DNA of 64,000 nucleotides, taken from NCBI GenBank assembly GCA_009767595.1, contig VSDK01009657.1, forward strand, positions 286,118-350,117, read 5' to 3'. Below are positions 46,308-55,944 of this stretch, one piece after another. A model generated the notes under the pieces. It was not told where the DNA came from, did no database searches, and saw only the letters and a program-made list of their open reading frames with translations. Source of the DNA: Symbiodinium kawagutii (taxonomy: Eukaryota; Sar; Dinophyceae; Suessiales; Symbiodiniaceae). Both the position numbers and the translations under genes were made by a program. The first letter of the stretch is position 1; each line of letters starts with the position of its first letter.

Positions 46308-46375
46308 GGTTGGTGGTTCCAACCCCTATGAAAACATATGAAAACGATTTGTAGACTGGCCAACCATTTGTTAGT
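46308..46375. repeat. GGTTGGTGGTT repeat, copy 3
   Basis: It reads CTGGTTGGTGGTTCCAACCC then CTATGAAAAC, followed by CTGGCCAACCATTTGTTAG. Confidence 0.55.
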
Positions 46376-46673
46376 ACATAACCGCTTACGGATAATGGTG
46401 GTTGGACCAGATTCATTATTATTGAAGCCATTTACCATGAACCATTATAAACCAATCTTAGCCATTTTCAACCATTCTTAACCATTATAAACAGCCATTA
46501 GCTCACCATAAGTTTCATGATTTCCAGCCTCGCCCAGCTCACCGCAGGCAAGCTTCTGATCTGGGCCTTCCATGACAGGCATCTGAAGCCTCGGCTGCGT
46601 TATGGTGGTGCCGTGCGGTGGTCACCGGGCTTTCCGGTCCATTCTCCCAGCGCCGGGTGAAACGAATGGCGAT

Positions 46674-46740
46674 CTGGTTGGTGGTTCAACCAACCCTATG
46701 AACCATGTGAGGTGACCAACCATTTGTTTAGAATTACTTG
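46674..46740. repeat. GGTTGGTGGTT repeat, copy 4
   Basis: It reads CTGGTTGGTGGTTCAACCAA then CCCTATGAACC, followed by GTGACCAACCATTTGTTTAG. It lies only about 300 bp from copy 3. Confidence 0.55.
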
Positions 46741-46900
46741 GGCAAAGAAACAATTCTTGGAACCATTCGCCAGTGACAAATGATAAGTGATATCCCAAAA
46801 TAATGCGATGCTTTCCCTGTTAGAGATCACCATTTGATGGCTAGGTGCTTCTGGGAATACCTCTATGGATAGGAAAGAATCAGGCCATCCCTGACCAGAA

Positions 46901-47113
46901 ATGACGGTTCGTTGTGATCTCATGGATGTGCTGAAGAGTCTCGACGAATCGTCCGGAATTTACCACACACATGAGAAACCTCAGTTAGGAAGCAACATAG
47001 TGGCTCCACCCAAGCAGAAACCATGGGGGAAGTCTGTGGAGCCTTCCGGCTGCGGAAAGATTTTTGGTAGAAACCTGCGGTCCAAGTATGTTCAAATCCT
47101 AGATGGGAAATGA
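46901..47113 (+). CDS. Short open frame, possible exon, function unknown
   Basis: It reads MTVRCDLMDVLKSLDESSGI, then YHTHEKPQLGSNIVAPPKQK, then PWGKSVEPSGCGKIFGRNLR. Lysine- and serine-balanced composition suggests coding. An AG (CCCTGACCAG) precedes the ATG. No family is recognised. Confidence 0.2.
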   Translation: MTVRCDLMDVLKSLDESSGIYHTHEKPQLGSNIVAPPKQKPWGKSVEPSGCGKIFGRNLRSKYVQILDGK

Positions 47114-47119
47114 TCCAGT

Positions 47120-48128
47120 ACTGTTCTGTTCACTTATCCAAAATAATTGCCACAATCTACGCATGAACCCCTGTCAGTAAACACTACTCTAAAACTCTAA
47201 CATCATCCTGGCAAATCATCGGCTTGTAGAGGATCATTAATGAGCATATTATAGCACTAATCACTATGCACTACTATCCCCTAGTATGAGAAAAAACACA
47301 TCAGAAGCCACCTGTTAATAAGGTTGGCAATGGTATTCACAATGAATATTGTGAAAAATAAATGCGAGGATCAATGAAAAATCATAAAGCATAATACTTA
47401 CCAACAGTGACGACTATAAGTGATCACAAACCACACCAGTGGTTATATCATGGTCATTAAACCCACTACTATCACCATCATTACTGAATATTGGCGGTTA
47501 ACCATTAGGGTTCATAACTAACCAATAACGAATTGGTACTTGATGACTAATACCCTTGTTACTAGTACTACTCCTCCTACTACCCTACTACTTACTCCCC
47601 TCTTCTTACCAACAACTACTGACCTATCAAGCCACCTATAACTCCTCACCACATCGAACGATGATCATAAGCCACCTACAACGCCTATGGAAACCCACTC
47701 TCCACGGTGGAACCATTCGCCATGCTCAACTCATGGGTCTCCGCACTGCTCTTGAAGTTCTTGCAGCACACAGCTGCGGCGATCCTGGCGGGTTCTCAAC
47801 TGCCAGGGATCCAATAGGCCGGTGACCCAGAGTTCACCATGCTGTGCTCCCACATAGGCGCAAAACCAACCAACCGACCAACCAACCCCCACCCTAAGAA
47901 GGTTTGATACTTGCAGTTTAACGTGGTCAACAACAAAAATCAATAACCAACTATATAACAAAACACAGATATTGATAGGTCCAGAAATGCTTTGATAGGT
48001 CCAGCACAGATTACAAAACCATTTGATCAGCTTATGACGAGCCCTTGTGCTGCACCGCTGCCACGCCGGCGACCAGGCTCAAGACCATCCCAATTGATGG
48101 TTAACAAACACAAATATTGACCATAGCT
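47120..48128. other. Intergenic stretch near the 3' side of the FNIP gene
   Basis: A CTACTACTCC-rich tract at 47555-47600 and an AACCAACCAACC tract near 47865-47890. No gene supported. Confidence 0.4.
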
Positions 48129-48230
48129 CATAGTTTCTCAAAATAGGCGACCCCAAAAATGATTGGATTATAAATATGAATGGTTCATCTTGAATGATTT
48201 GGGGGAACCCTTTTTCTGAGAAAAATCTAT
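48129..48230. mobile_element. Hairpin MITE copy downstream of the FNIP gene
   Basis: The left ATAGTTTCTCAAAATAGGCG then ACCCC pairs with the right GGGGGAACCCTTTTTCTGAG then AAA. It lies about 400 bp past the 3' end of the FNIP-repeat gene. Confidence 0.65.
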
Positions 48231-48429
48231 ATATGGGCACACCCTCATCCAAAATTAGTCGTTTCAGTTGTAAAAACATCAGTTTTGGGAGTGACTCATG
48301 ATGAGTCCATTTCTGGACATACTTTATACATTTTATACATTCACCGCAACCATTCAGGATTAGTGATTAGTGCCTGAATTCTTGTAGAACCATAGGTGGA
48401 TTCCTTGGGGTCACGACCTACCACGGCAG

Positions 48430-48565
48430 CAATAGGGGAACCTCAACATGGGGGACCCTAAAAATGGGGAACCCTAAAAATGGGGGTTGGTTTATTATGG
48501 TTTATTGCTGTTCATCGTAAATGAAGTGGATGATTTGGGGGCCCCTTGTCTTGCGGAAACACCCA
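48430..48565. mobile_element. Hairpin MITE copy with duplicated left motif
   Basis: The left side contains GGGGACCCTAAAAATGGGGA and a repeat of it. The internal GGTTGGTTTATTATGGTTTA and the right GGGGGCCCCTTGTCTTGCGG then AAACACCC follow. The element lies just past the stop codon of the FNIP gene and could supply its 3' untranslated sequence. Confidence 0.5.
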
Positions 48566-48620
48566 TTTGGAAAGCGCCACTTTTCCATGGTAACATTCAG
48601 GGCGCCGATGCAAAGAGCAG

Positions 48621-51038
48621 TCACTGGCAGCTCAAGGAAATTGAAAGCATCGAAAAACTTCGAAGATTGCAGGGCAAGGTCACATTATCCAGGCTCTGGT
48701 TGAAGCTGTTGCCAAAGGTCAAGCTTTGAAGATTGCTGGGCAAGGTCACACCATTCAGGCTCTGGTTGAAGCTGTTGCCAAAGGTCAAGCTTTGAAGATT
48801 GCTGGGCAAGGTCACACCATTCAGGCTCTGGTTGAAGTCATTGCCAAAGGTCAAGCTTTGAAGATTGCAGGGGAAGGTCACATTGTCCAGGCTCTGGTTG
48901 AAGCTGTTGCGAAAACTAAAACTCAAGGTTTGCAGATTGCTCGGCAGGTTCACATTATCCAGGCTCTGGTTGAAGCTGTTGCGAAAACTAAAACTCAAGG
49001 TTTGCAGATTGCTCGGCAGGTTCACATTATCGAGGCTCTGGTTGAAGCTGTTGCCAAAAAACAATCTTTGAAGATTGGAAGGCAAGTCCACACCATCCAG
49101 GCTCTGGTTGAAGTCATTGCCCAACAATAAGTTTTGAAGGTTGGTGGGCAAGATCACATTATCCAGGCTCTGGTTGAAGCTGTTGCCAAAACTCAAGGTT
49201 TGCAGATTGCTCGGCAGGTTCACATTATCCAGGCTCTGGTTGAAGCTGCTGCCAAAGTTCAACTTTTGAAGAGTGCTGGGCAGGGTCACACCATTCATGC
49301 TCTGGTTGAAGTTGAAGCCAAATATCAAGCTCTGAAGATTTCTGGGCAAGGTCACACAATTCACGTTCTGGTTGAAATGGCGGACAAACATCAAGCTTTG
49401 AAGATTGATTGGCAAGTTCACGCCGTCCAGGCTCTGGTTGAAGTAATAGCCAAACATCAAGCTTTGAAGATGGCTGGGCAAAGTCCCCCTCTCCAGTTTC
49501 TGGTTGAAACGGCCGATAAATTCCAATCTTCGAAGATTGCTGGGCCACTTCACACCATTCAGGCTCTGGTTGAACCCAAGGCCAAACAATAAGTATTGAA
49601 GGTTGGTGGGCAAGATCACATTATCCAGGCTCTGGTTAAAGCTGTTGCCAAAGGGCAAGCTTTGAAGATTGTTGGGCAAGGTCATATTATCGAGGCTCTG
49701 GTTGAAGTCATTGCCCAACGTCAAGCTTTGAAGATTGTTGGGCAAGGTCATATTATCGAGGCTCTGGTTGAAGTCATTGCCCAACGTCAAGCTTTGAAGA
49801 TTGTTGGGCAAGGTCATATTATCGAGGCTCTGGTTGAAGTCATTGCCCAACGTCAAGCTTTGAAGATTGTTGGGCAAGGTCATATTATCGAGGCTCTGGT
49901 TGAAGCTGTTGCCAAAGGTCAAGCTTTGAAGCTTGCAGGGCAGGTTCACAGCATCCAGGCTCTGGTTGAAGTCATTGCCCAACGTCAAGCTTTGAAGATT
50001 GCAGGGCAAGGTCACATTATCCAGGCTCTGGTTGAAGCTGTTGCCAAAGGTCAAGCTTTGAAGATTGCAGGGCAAGGTCATATTATCGAGGCTCTGGTTG
50101 AAGCTGTTGCCAAAGGTCAAGCTTTGAAGATTGTTGGGCAAGGTCATATTATCCAGGCTCTGGTTGAAGCTGTTGCCAAAGGTCAAGATTTGAAGATTGT
50201 TGGGCGAGGTCATATTATCGAGGCTCTGGTTGAAGCTGTTGCCAAAGGTCAAGCTTTGAAGATTGCTGGGCAAGGTCACACCATTCAGGCTCTGGTTGAA
50301 GTCATTGCCAAAGGTCACGCTTTGAAGATTGCAGGGCAAGGTCACATTATCGAGGCTCTGATTGAAGCCTGGATGAAATTCCAAGTTCTTCAGGCTCGAT
50401 GGGAGGTTGTGCAAATACACTCCGTTGATGGCATCTTTCAGCGATGTCACCCCATCAAGCGCACACTCGTCGTCAGGTCCTTCACGACTGAATCTAACGC
50501 GCAAGCACGCACGGTACAGATCTGTTTTGCTGAACGTGCATGACAATGCCGCAGAATCCCCCGCAAAGCCTTGCTCTTGCAGGTTCTGGCCCAGCCTCAG
50601 CTTCTCAGTACCACGATGTAAAGTGAGTTTCGCACCTCAGCAGTTTCGAGGTAGGGTGGAAACCGTCCTGCTTGCTTCATCATTGTACTCCCACATACTC
50701 CCGCTATATGTTGTGGTGATCCTAGATGATCCTACCAATCCTATCTGTAAGCCACCAATGATCGGTAGAATCCCTCAACTGCTCAACCATTCGGGGTATT
50801 TTGGCAACTCCTCACCTGGCTTCGACGAAAGAATCTCCGAGGCCATCCGGTGGACTTCTCGGCCCAGGGTGTTGCGAGAGACCCTCAGCACCAATTCTTC
50901 TCCATTTAAGGACCGTAGCTGCAGATCGATGTCCGCATGATGTTCACTGGATTCCAAAGCATTGCTGGCGTAGCCGCGTTTTGGTGCCGTCGACATTGCA
51001 GCAGAATGCCCCAAATGCTCGATTGGAAGTAGAAGCAT
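48621..51038 (-). CDS. Ubiquitin-like / FNIP-repeat protein (two exons, complement join 50816-51038 and 48621-50635)
   Basis: Joining the two segments gives a 745-residue protein. Residues about 36-100, split by the intron, resemble a ubiquitin-like fold (DIDLQLRSLNGEELVLRVSR onward, then KLTLHRGTEKL and LQEQGFAGDSAALSCTF). A linker with ALDGVTSLKDAINGVYLHNLP follows, then 26 tandem units of 22 residues with core FNQSLDNVTLPxNLQSLTFG. Two units have 24 residues. The 22-residue period and FNQ/LP/LQSLTFG pattern match FNIP-type leucine-rich repeats, which form curved binding surfaces. This UBL-plus-FNIP arrangement is known to me from large, uncharacterised dinoflagellate families, so a protein-interaction role is inference. 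The start at 51038 is the first ATG after an in-frame stop (TAA CCA ATT). A second ATG at 50996 would give 731 residues. The exon junction restores P-G-A-K-L and keeps the frame (223 + 2015 = 2238 nt). The C-terminus breaks off mid-repeat as NLRSFSMLSISLSCQ, so a 3' exon may be missing. No neighbours are functionally linked. Confidence 0.85.
48640..50370 (-). repeat. 66-bp coding tandem repeat (26 units)
   Basis: The DNA repeats with a 66-bp period; for example aggctctggttgaag recurs at 48691 and 48757. This encodes the 22-residue FNIP-like unit of the gene above. Central units are nearly identical at the nucleotide level (four consecutive units around 49660-49900). Outer units are more varied, which suggests recent expansion in the middle of the array. 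Two adjacent 24-residue units with SFSFRNS are identical in protein sequence, so they look like a local duplication. Confidence 0.9.
50636..50815 (-). other. GT-AG intron of the FNIP-repeat gene
   Basis: On the minus strand the donor reads GCCAG|GTGAGG and the acceptor reads CTGAG|GTGCG, giving a 180-bp canonical intron in phase 1. Removing it joins ...SSKPG to AKLTLHRGTEKL. That is the continuous ubiquitin-like segment expected from dinoflagellate relatives. Without splicing, exon 1 would run into a stop after ...PKYPEWLSS. Confidence 0.8.
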
Positions 51039-51309
51039 CCTACAACCCCAGCTCTTAATTGGTTATCTTAGCCCATTGCGCGAGAAGAACCTGCAAATTC
51101 AGTGACAGACTAACCCCATGATTGGCTAAAACTTGATTTGCACCGGCATTGTGATACTTGATCTTACCATGATACTATTGATTTGGGCAATCCCATGATA
51201 CTATTGTCTTACCCCATCAAGTATTTGCAAATGGGGTGCTTCAGGACCTTTGGAGCCAATGAGGAGCAACCTTCACCTTCAAGTGAGTAGCATGTCAGCA
51301 TGTCACTAT

Positions 51310-51420
51310 TTGGTGGTTTCTTAAGATAGGGGACCCCCCAAAAATGGTTGGTTTACCACTGTAAATGCTTAATAAAGGTGATAACTGGGGCCGGGGAACC
51401 CCTATTTTGAGAAACCACCT
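51310..51420. mobile_element. Hairpin MITE copy upstream of the FNIP gene
   Basis: The left TTGGTGGTTTCTTAAGATAG then GGGACCCCCC pairs with the right GGAACCCCTATTTTGAGAAA then CCACC. It lies about 270 bp upstream of the first ATG of the FNIP-repeat gene, so the gene is bracketed by MITEs. Confidence 0.75.
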
Positions 51421-52360
51421 TATCATGATTTTGTTTACCCTGGGTTGAAATTCGAACATGGTTTACGCTAGTGCGTGATGGATGGTCACCGTATTTTCAT
51501 TCCCTGTTGATAATGGCAACTATCATGATGGTTCATCTGTCCAACTTTACTTTCAAATCCATCAGCCTCCTGAGTGCTGAACTGTTCGATCGTGAGACAT
51601 ACCAACGATGGTTTGTTGGTGGTCGATAATAATGGTTTGTGGTTGACAACACATGATGGAAACAAAGAAGAAATGATGGCCCCTCCACCATCTCAAAAGG
51701 ATGCTTGTTGATGGGATATTGGGGACAGAAGCAATCAATCGCACGTAATCATACCATTTGCAACTGTTATATGGTCCTCTATTAGACATGATGGGTGATT
51801 GATTTTTGCTGACATTGAAGAGCTTGATTACGATGCCAAGTACAGCACTTGTTGTGACATAACCCTGGCTGGTCAGGGAAAAATTTCGTAGCCATTGATG
51901 TTTCTTCCCCACGTCCAGAACCAACGACTTCGGGGCACAGAAATCACATCTTAACTGCTTCCCACCGGGCACTCACAAGAGGTCCCAAAAGCAACCGGCA
52001 CAGTGGGAATGTTACATTGGTTTGGATTTCATTCAAGGAAATCAAACTATTACTGGACATGAACAGAATCACATTGAGGAAAAGTCTGGCCATAAAAGTC
52101 ATAAGAATCTATGTGTTGTTGGTGTTAATGTGTTGAGTGTCTTGATGGCCAAATAGTTGTATTCCAGAATATTCCTAGTAAGTGTGTTAATTACCCGTAC
52201 TAATTATAATCGACCACTATCATGGGCGATCAATGCATATCATTCAGCTCTACAACTATCAAAAGGTTGAAATAGAATCTGCCGCTTATTTGACTGCTCC
52301 GTAATCTTGACCCAAGTTTATTGAATCACATGCAAAGGTTCAGCGGTTAAAACAAGTTAA
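51421..52360. other. Intergenic stretch, nothing firmly supported
   Basis: A 136-codon minus frame at 51562-51972 has no recognised motif. No repeats other than short words. Confidence 0.35.
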
Positions 52361-52362
52361 AC

Positions 52363-52644
52363 CTAGAAATTCACCATGTAGTATCCACTGGCAGCTTCGA
52401 TCCGCCATGAGAAAAAATAATGACCAAACATGGCCCCACGATTTGTCATACCCAAAACGACCCCTTCGTAGCGGATGCCAACCGGTTGAGGATAAGATCC
52501 TTTGACATATCCCCCCTGTTTGCTTTTTGCTTCAAGATCTGCATCAGTTGGGAGATAAAAGGAGGCTAATTGCGGAGCGAATCTAAGAACTGTCATGTGG
52601 GCAACAGTCCGGAAGACTCGGTGGTCGCTGTCGTGCGAAAACAC
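52363..52644 (-). CDS. Open frame of coding-like composition, function unknown
   Basis: This 93-codon minus frame reads MTVLRFAPQLASFYLPTDAD, then LEAKSKQGGYVKGSYPQPVG, then GAMFGHYFFSWRIEAASGYY near its end. Aromatic and glycine spacing looks like folded protein. It could be a terminal exon. A divergent plus frame begins 6 bp away (52650-52871, MVDWNVIDEIYESDRDWTNL). No family is recognised for either. Confidence 0.3.
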   Translation of the reverse strand: MFSHDSDHRVFRTVAHMTVLRFAPQLASFYLPTDADLEAKSKQGGYVKGSYPQPVGIRYEGVVLGMTNRGAMFGHYFFSWRIEAASGYYMVNF

Positions 52645-52954
52645 CGTGTTTGGTGGATTGGAACGTTATAGATGAGATCTATGAAAGTGATCGCGACTGG
52701 ACAAACCTCATGGCCATTCATCCCTTCTATGTCCCACATGAATGCATAAGTTTACCACGAGAGTGCTTCGAGAACTTGATATCAACGAAAAGGATCATAG
52801 AGGTCCACTCTCAAGTGCTGCTTCCATTGATGTCTTGTAGTCCCCAACCGTTGGCATTGGGTCATCGTTGATGCTTTGCAATCATCCCTTGCCGTGGAAA
52901 GCCGAAAATGGAATTCCACAGTCTGAAACCACGGTCTCTACAAGGTGTGATTCC

Positions 52955-53082
52955 ACCCTACAGGGACCAATAAGCCAACCAGTAATAAGTTTCTACGAGT
53001 AATAAGTCTAACTAGGGAGTCTTATCTGTACTAAAAAGTTGGATAATAAGCCAACTAGGGGACCCCACCCTGTAGGGATCAG
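52955..53082. mobile_element. Short element with CCCTACAGGG / CCCTGTAGGG ends
   Basis: CACCCTACAGGGACC at the left and CACCCTGTAGGGATC at the right bracket about 115 bp. ATAAGCCAAC occurs twice inside (near 52970 and 53050). No protein is encoded. The 10-mer is nearly self-complementary, so the TIR assignment is ambiguous. Confidence 0.3.
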
Positions 53083-53084
53083 AG

Positions 53085-54055
53085 ACACAGGAGTCGTCTG
53101 CCCACCATGGATCCATCCTCTTAGCAACACATGCTGCAGCCACCTTCAAAGTTAAAATGTAGTCGCACCATCCTGTGGCAAAAGCGTGGTCAATTGCTAC
53201 GAATTTGCAGTCCCTGTTGTTCCGTACTTGGATGTGGCAGTTGGGGTTCCCTGGGATACAACCATTATAGCCTACAAGGTGGGTGAACTAATCCCTATTC
53301 ACTAACCCCTATAGTTATGGTGAAGGAACTTATCCATAAGTGACTACATATCCCGGAAGGGGTTCCATGGAAAGGACGTGGGCAGAACCATCTCATTGGT
53401 GTTCATGATTGACGCTGTGGAGTTTGTCTGTGGCTGTCCATCAAGGAAATGAGGTACGTACCAAAATGACACAGTGATTTGGGTGTCGATACCTATGTTA
53501 GTTCATTTGGTTTTGTCCTTAAAGGATGTGCACCAGTATCTGGTTGGTTTCCCATGGACAATTTACGCATGTTTGAGGGATACCACCATCTGTGGACACA
53601 CCCCATATTTGTACTGATGGTTAATACTACTTGAAGATTGAAGGTTGTGACGAACATGATGATTCATGTTGGTTTCCTCATGGTTGATGTGGTAAATCAA
53701 TCATTCTGACGGGTAACTGGTTGGTTCATTGGTTGGTCAATGATGGCGAATGATTGCTGACAGCTGGATAGCGACAAACCATCACCAATCAGCAATGATA
53801 CGAACCACATGCATGGACATTAACCATGGTGACATGGGGTGCCTCCAGCAAACCAATTTTTTCTTAAACAATTTTTCCCACAGAGCCCAGTGATCGGGAA
53901 CATCCAACTAATCCCCTGGGTAAACCGAAATCCGCTACCACATTCGTCAAGATCCATTCAAAACTACCCACCAAGAAAGTTACACTCCAGAAAAATAACA
54001 TGTTTGGATTTGATACACCTGCTTTCCGTGATCGTTGGTTTCGTCTCTGCCATTG
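53085..54055. other. Intergenic stretch up to the assembly gap
   Basis: No gene supported. ACCATG/CATGGT words are common. Confidence 0.4.
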
Positions 54056-54071
54056 NNNNNNNNNNNNNNNN
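54056..54071. other. Assembly gap (16 N)
   Basis: Sixteen undetermined bases. A plus frame (53839-54156) reads through it and cannot be trusted. Confidence 0.99.
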
Positions 54072-55360
54072 ATTACCCATTCATCAAGTTTGCGCTACCG
54101 ACTATGGCAGCTACGCTATTGTCACCAATTTCACGAGCGGTCCGACTGGTCACTGATTTTTTCACTCGTATAGGTACCTAAGATTTCCAATTCTGAACCA
54201 ACATGAACAACCTTATCTACCACTGAATCAAACATATTATTCAATGACAAACCAAGTTCAGCCATCAACAGGGCAATTTCACAATTCACCATATTGTCAT
54301 TAATATGGTTCTCAGTGGTTATTGATAACCGACCAAAAACCCACCAATTCTCCAGCATAGTTGACCATCAACTACCAGCCTTTCAACGAATGGTTTCTCC
54401 CAAAAGGTAACCACTCCGCCAAGCGTTCCGACCCAGAACTGGATTGGGGCCCGTGGAGTACCTGGTGGACAACCAGGGATTGGCTGAAGGTCAGTGGTTG
54501 GGTTTCATGAAAGCCATGGGAGGGTGAATCAACCCAGCAGGTTTCATATCAAACCACGAAAAAACTTTAATACGTTCAATACAAAAAATCATTGGTTGCT
54601 TGTGAGTGATCGTTTTGACGTCCATAAGGAAACCCATCAAAGAATGATCATGACACTTGATATTTAATTGGTGGTTTGTTTGAACGCAGGCGCCCAACAG
54701 GTTGGGTTTCGTCGCTGCTACTTGCTCCGCAAGGTCCGGCCCGTGGTAATTGCCAGATGGGGTCCGTTGGTTGTAAGTTGGCGACTGAACCATCGAACCA
54801 ATGGTTACTGCAGTTAATAATTGTTGGAACAACAATCTGCCAAATAATTAGGGCTAATCAACCAAACTTGGTACTCATAATTAAAGCCAAAATTCGCCAA
54901 CCTTGGGGTTCCACATTATTTGTTTGCACTACTCACCCAGCGGAACATCTGGGGACAAACATGGTTTGCATTACCTCTGTTCAAAACCCCTTGGAATTGG
55001 AACCGTGGCGGCAAGCAGCTCAAGGGAGCTGAGCACCAAGTTTGCATCCAGAAAGTTGCCAGCAAACCAAAATATTTCAAACAGACGGACCACCCATGTC
55101 TGTAGCACATGATGCACATACAAGTACTTTAGATGGCAAGAATACAACGCCACGTTTGCGTTGCTTTTGGGATTAAATATGTTGGCCTTTGCCGATCTAA
55201 CTAGGAAATCTTATTCAGAAAGCAACGGCTTTTCTGTAGTGTAGGTCCCCCAAGCAGAACTTTTTGTTGGTGAACCGGCTAGACATATGAGTTCTTGAAA
55301 GCCAAAGGCTCAAACAAACAAAGACAATGTTACTTTCATGTGTTCATTTCATATCGAAAT
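54072..55360. other. Intergenic stretch, nothing firmly supported
   Basis: Overlapping frames at 54491-54835 (minus) and 54676-55032 (plus) lie over the same DNA, and neither is recognised. Confidence 0.35.
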
Positions 55361-55364
55361 GTTT

Positions 55365-55770
55365 CTGTTCCTTTTTGTCCGGGCGAAATTTGCAGATCAG
55401 ATTTCTCCAAAACCCAAAAATCTTGGAAATTTCAAATTCATGTTTCAAAGATTGTTTTTCTTTTCCCGCGTTTTTTCTCATTCTTGCTTCGGCGAAACTT
55501 TTCAAATTGATGCCCCGAAACTTAAAACCTTTTCAAGGTTTTTCATTTTGATTTGTTGTTTTTTCTAATTTCTTACGGTCTTTGTTGTTCTTGCTCCGGC
55601 GAAATTTGCAAATTGATGCTCCGAAACTCAAAAGCTCTGAAAACTTAAGCTTTCTTACATATCATTTCACTATTTTTCAACAAGTGTCGCTATTATCTTT
55701 TCACATTCGCGTGTTTTTGAAAATTTTTGTCGGGGTGAGGTTTGCGGATTGATGCTCCGAAACTGAACCT
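55365..55770 (+). repeat. Four-unit tandem repeat with core GCTCCGGCGAAATTTGCA
   Basis: Units of about 105-137 bp share GGCGAAATTTGCAAATTGA then TGCTCCGAAACT. The cores end near 55412 (diverged), 55522, 55628 and 55763. Spacer DNA is T-rich on this strand. An inverted single unit lies at 63540-63660. Confidence 0.7.
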
Positions 55771-55854
55771 TTGAAACCCGAAGTTGCCATGTATTCATCA
55801 TTCCCCAACTGTCAGGCGAGCGTTGTTAGAATTTATCAGAGCAGTCCTTCGTCC

Positions 55855-55940
55855 TTCCTTACTTCCTTCCTTCTGCCCTTCCTTCCTTCCTCCCTTCCTT
55901 CCTTCTGCCCTTCCTTCCTTCTGCCCTTCCTTCCTCCGTC
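55855..55940 (+). repeat. (CCTT)n microsatellite
   Basis: CCTTCCTT tract interrupted by CTGCC and CTCCC, a pyrimidine-only strand bias of about 85 bases. Confidence 0.9.
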
Positions 55941-55944
55941 CTTC

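Noticed and set aside
48726-50543. Plus-strand frames across the FNIP array (134, 152 and 315 codons)
   Set aside because: Antisense shadow of the 66-bp coding repeat; the minus strand has the recognised family and the spliced N-terminus.
50407-50940. 177-codon plus-strand frame over the 5' part of the FNIP gene
   Set aside because: Antisense to two confirmed exons and their intron.
53839-54156. Plus-strand frame across the N gap
   Set aside because: Reading frame across undetermined bases cannot be trusted, and no motif was seen on either side.
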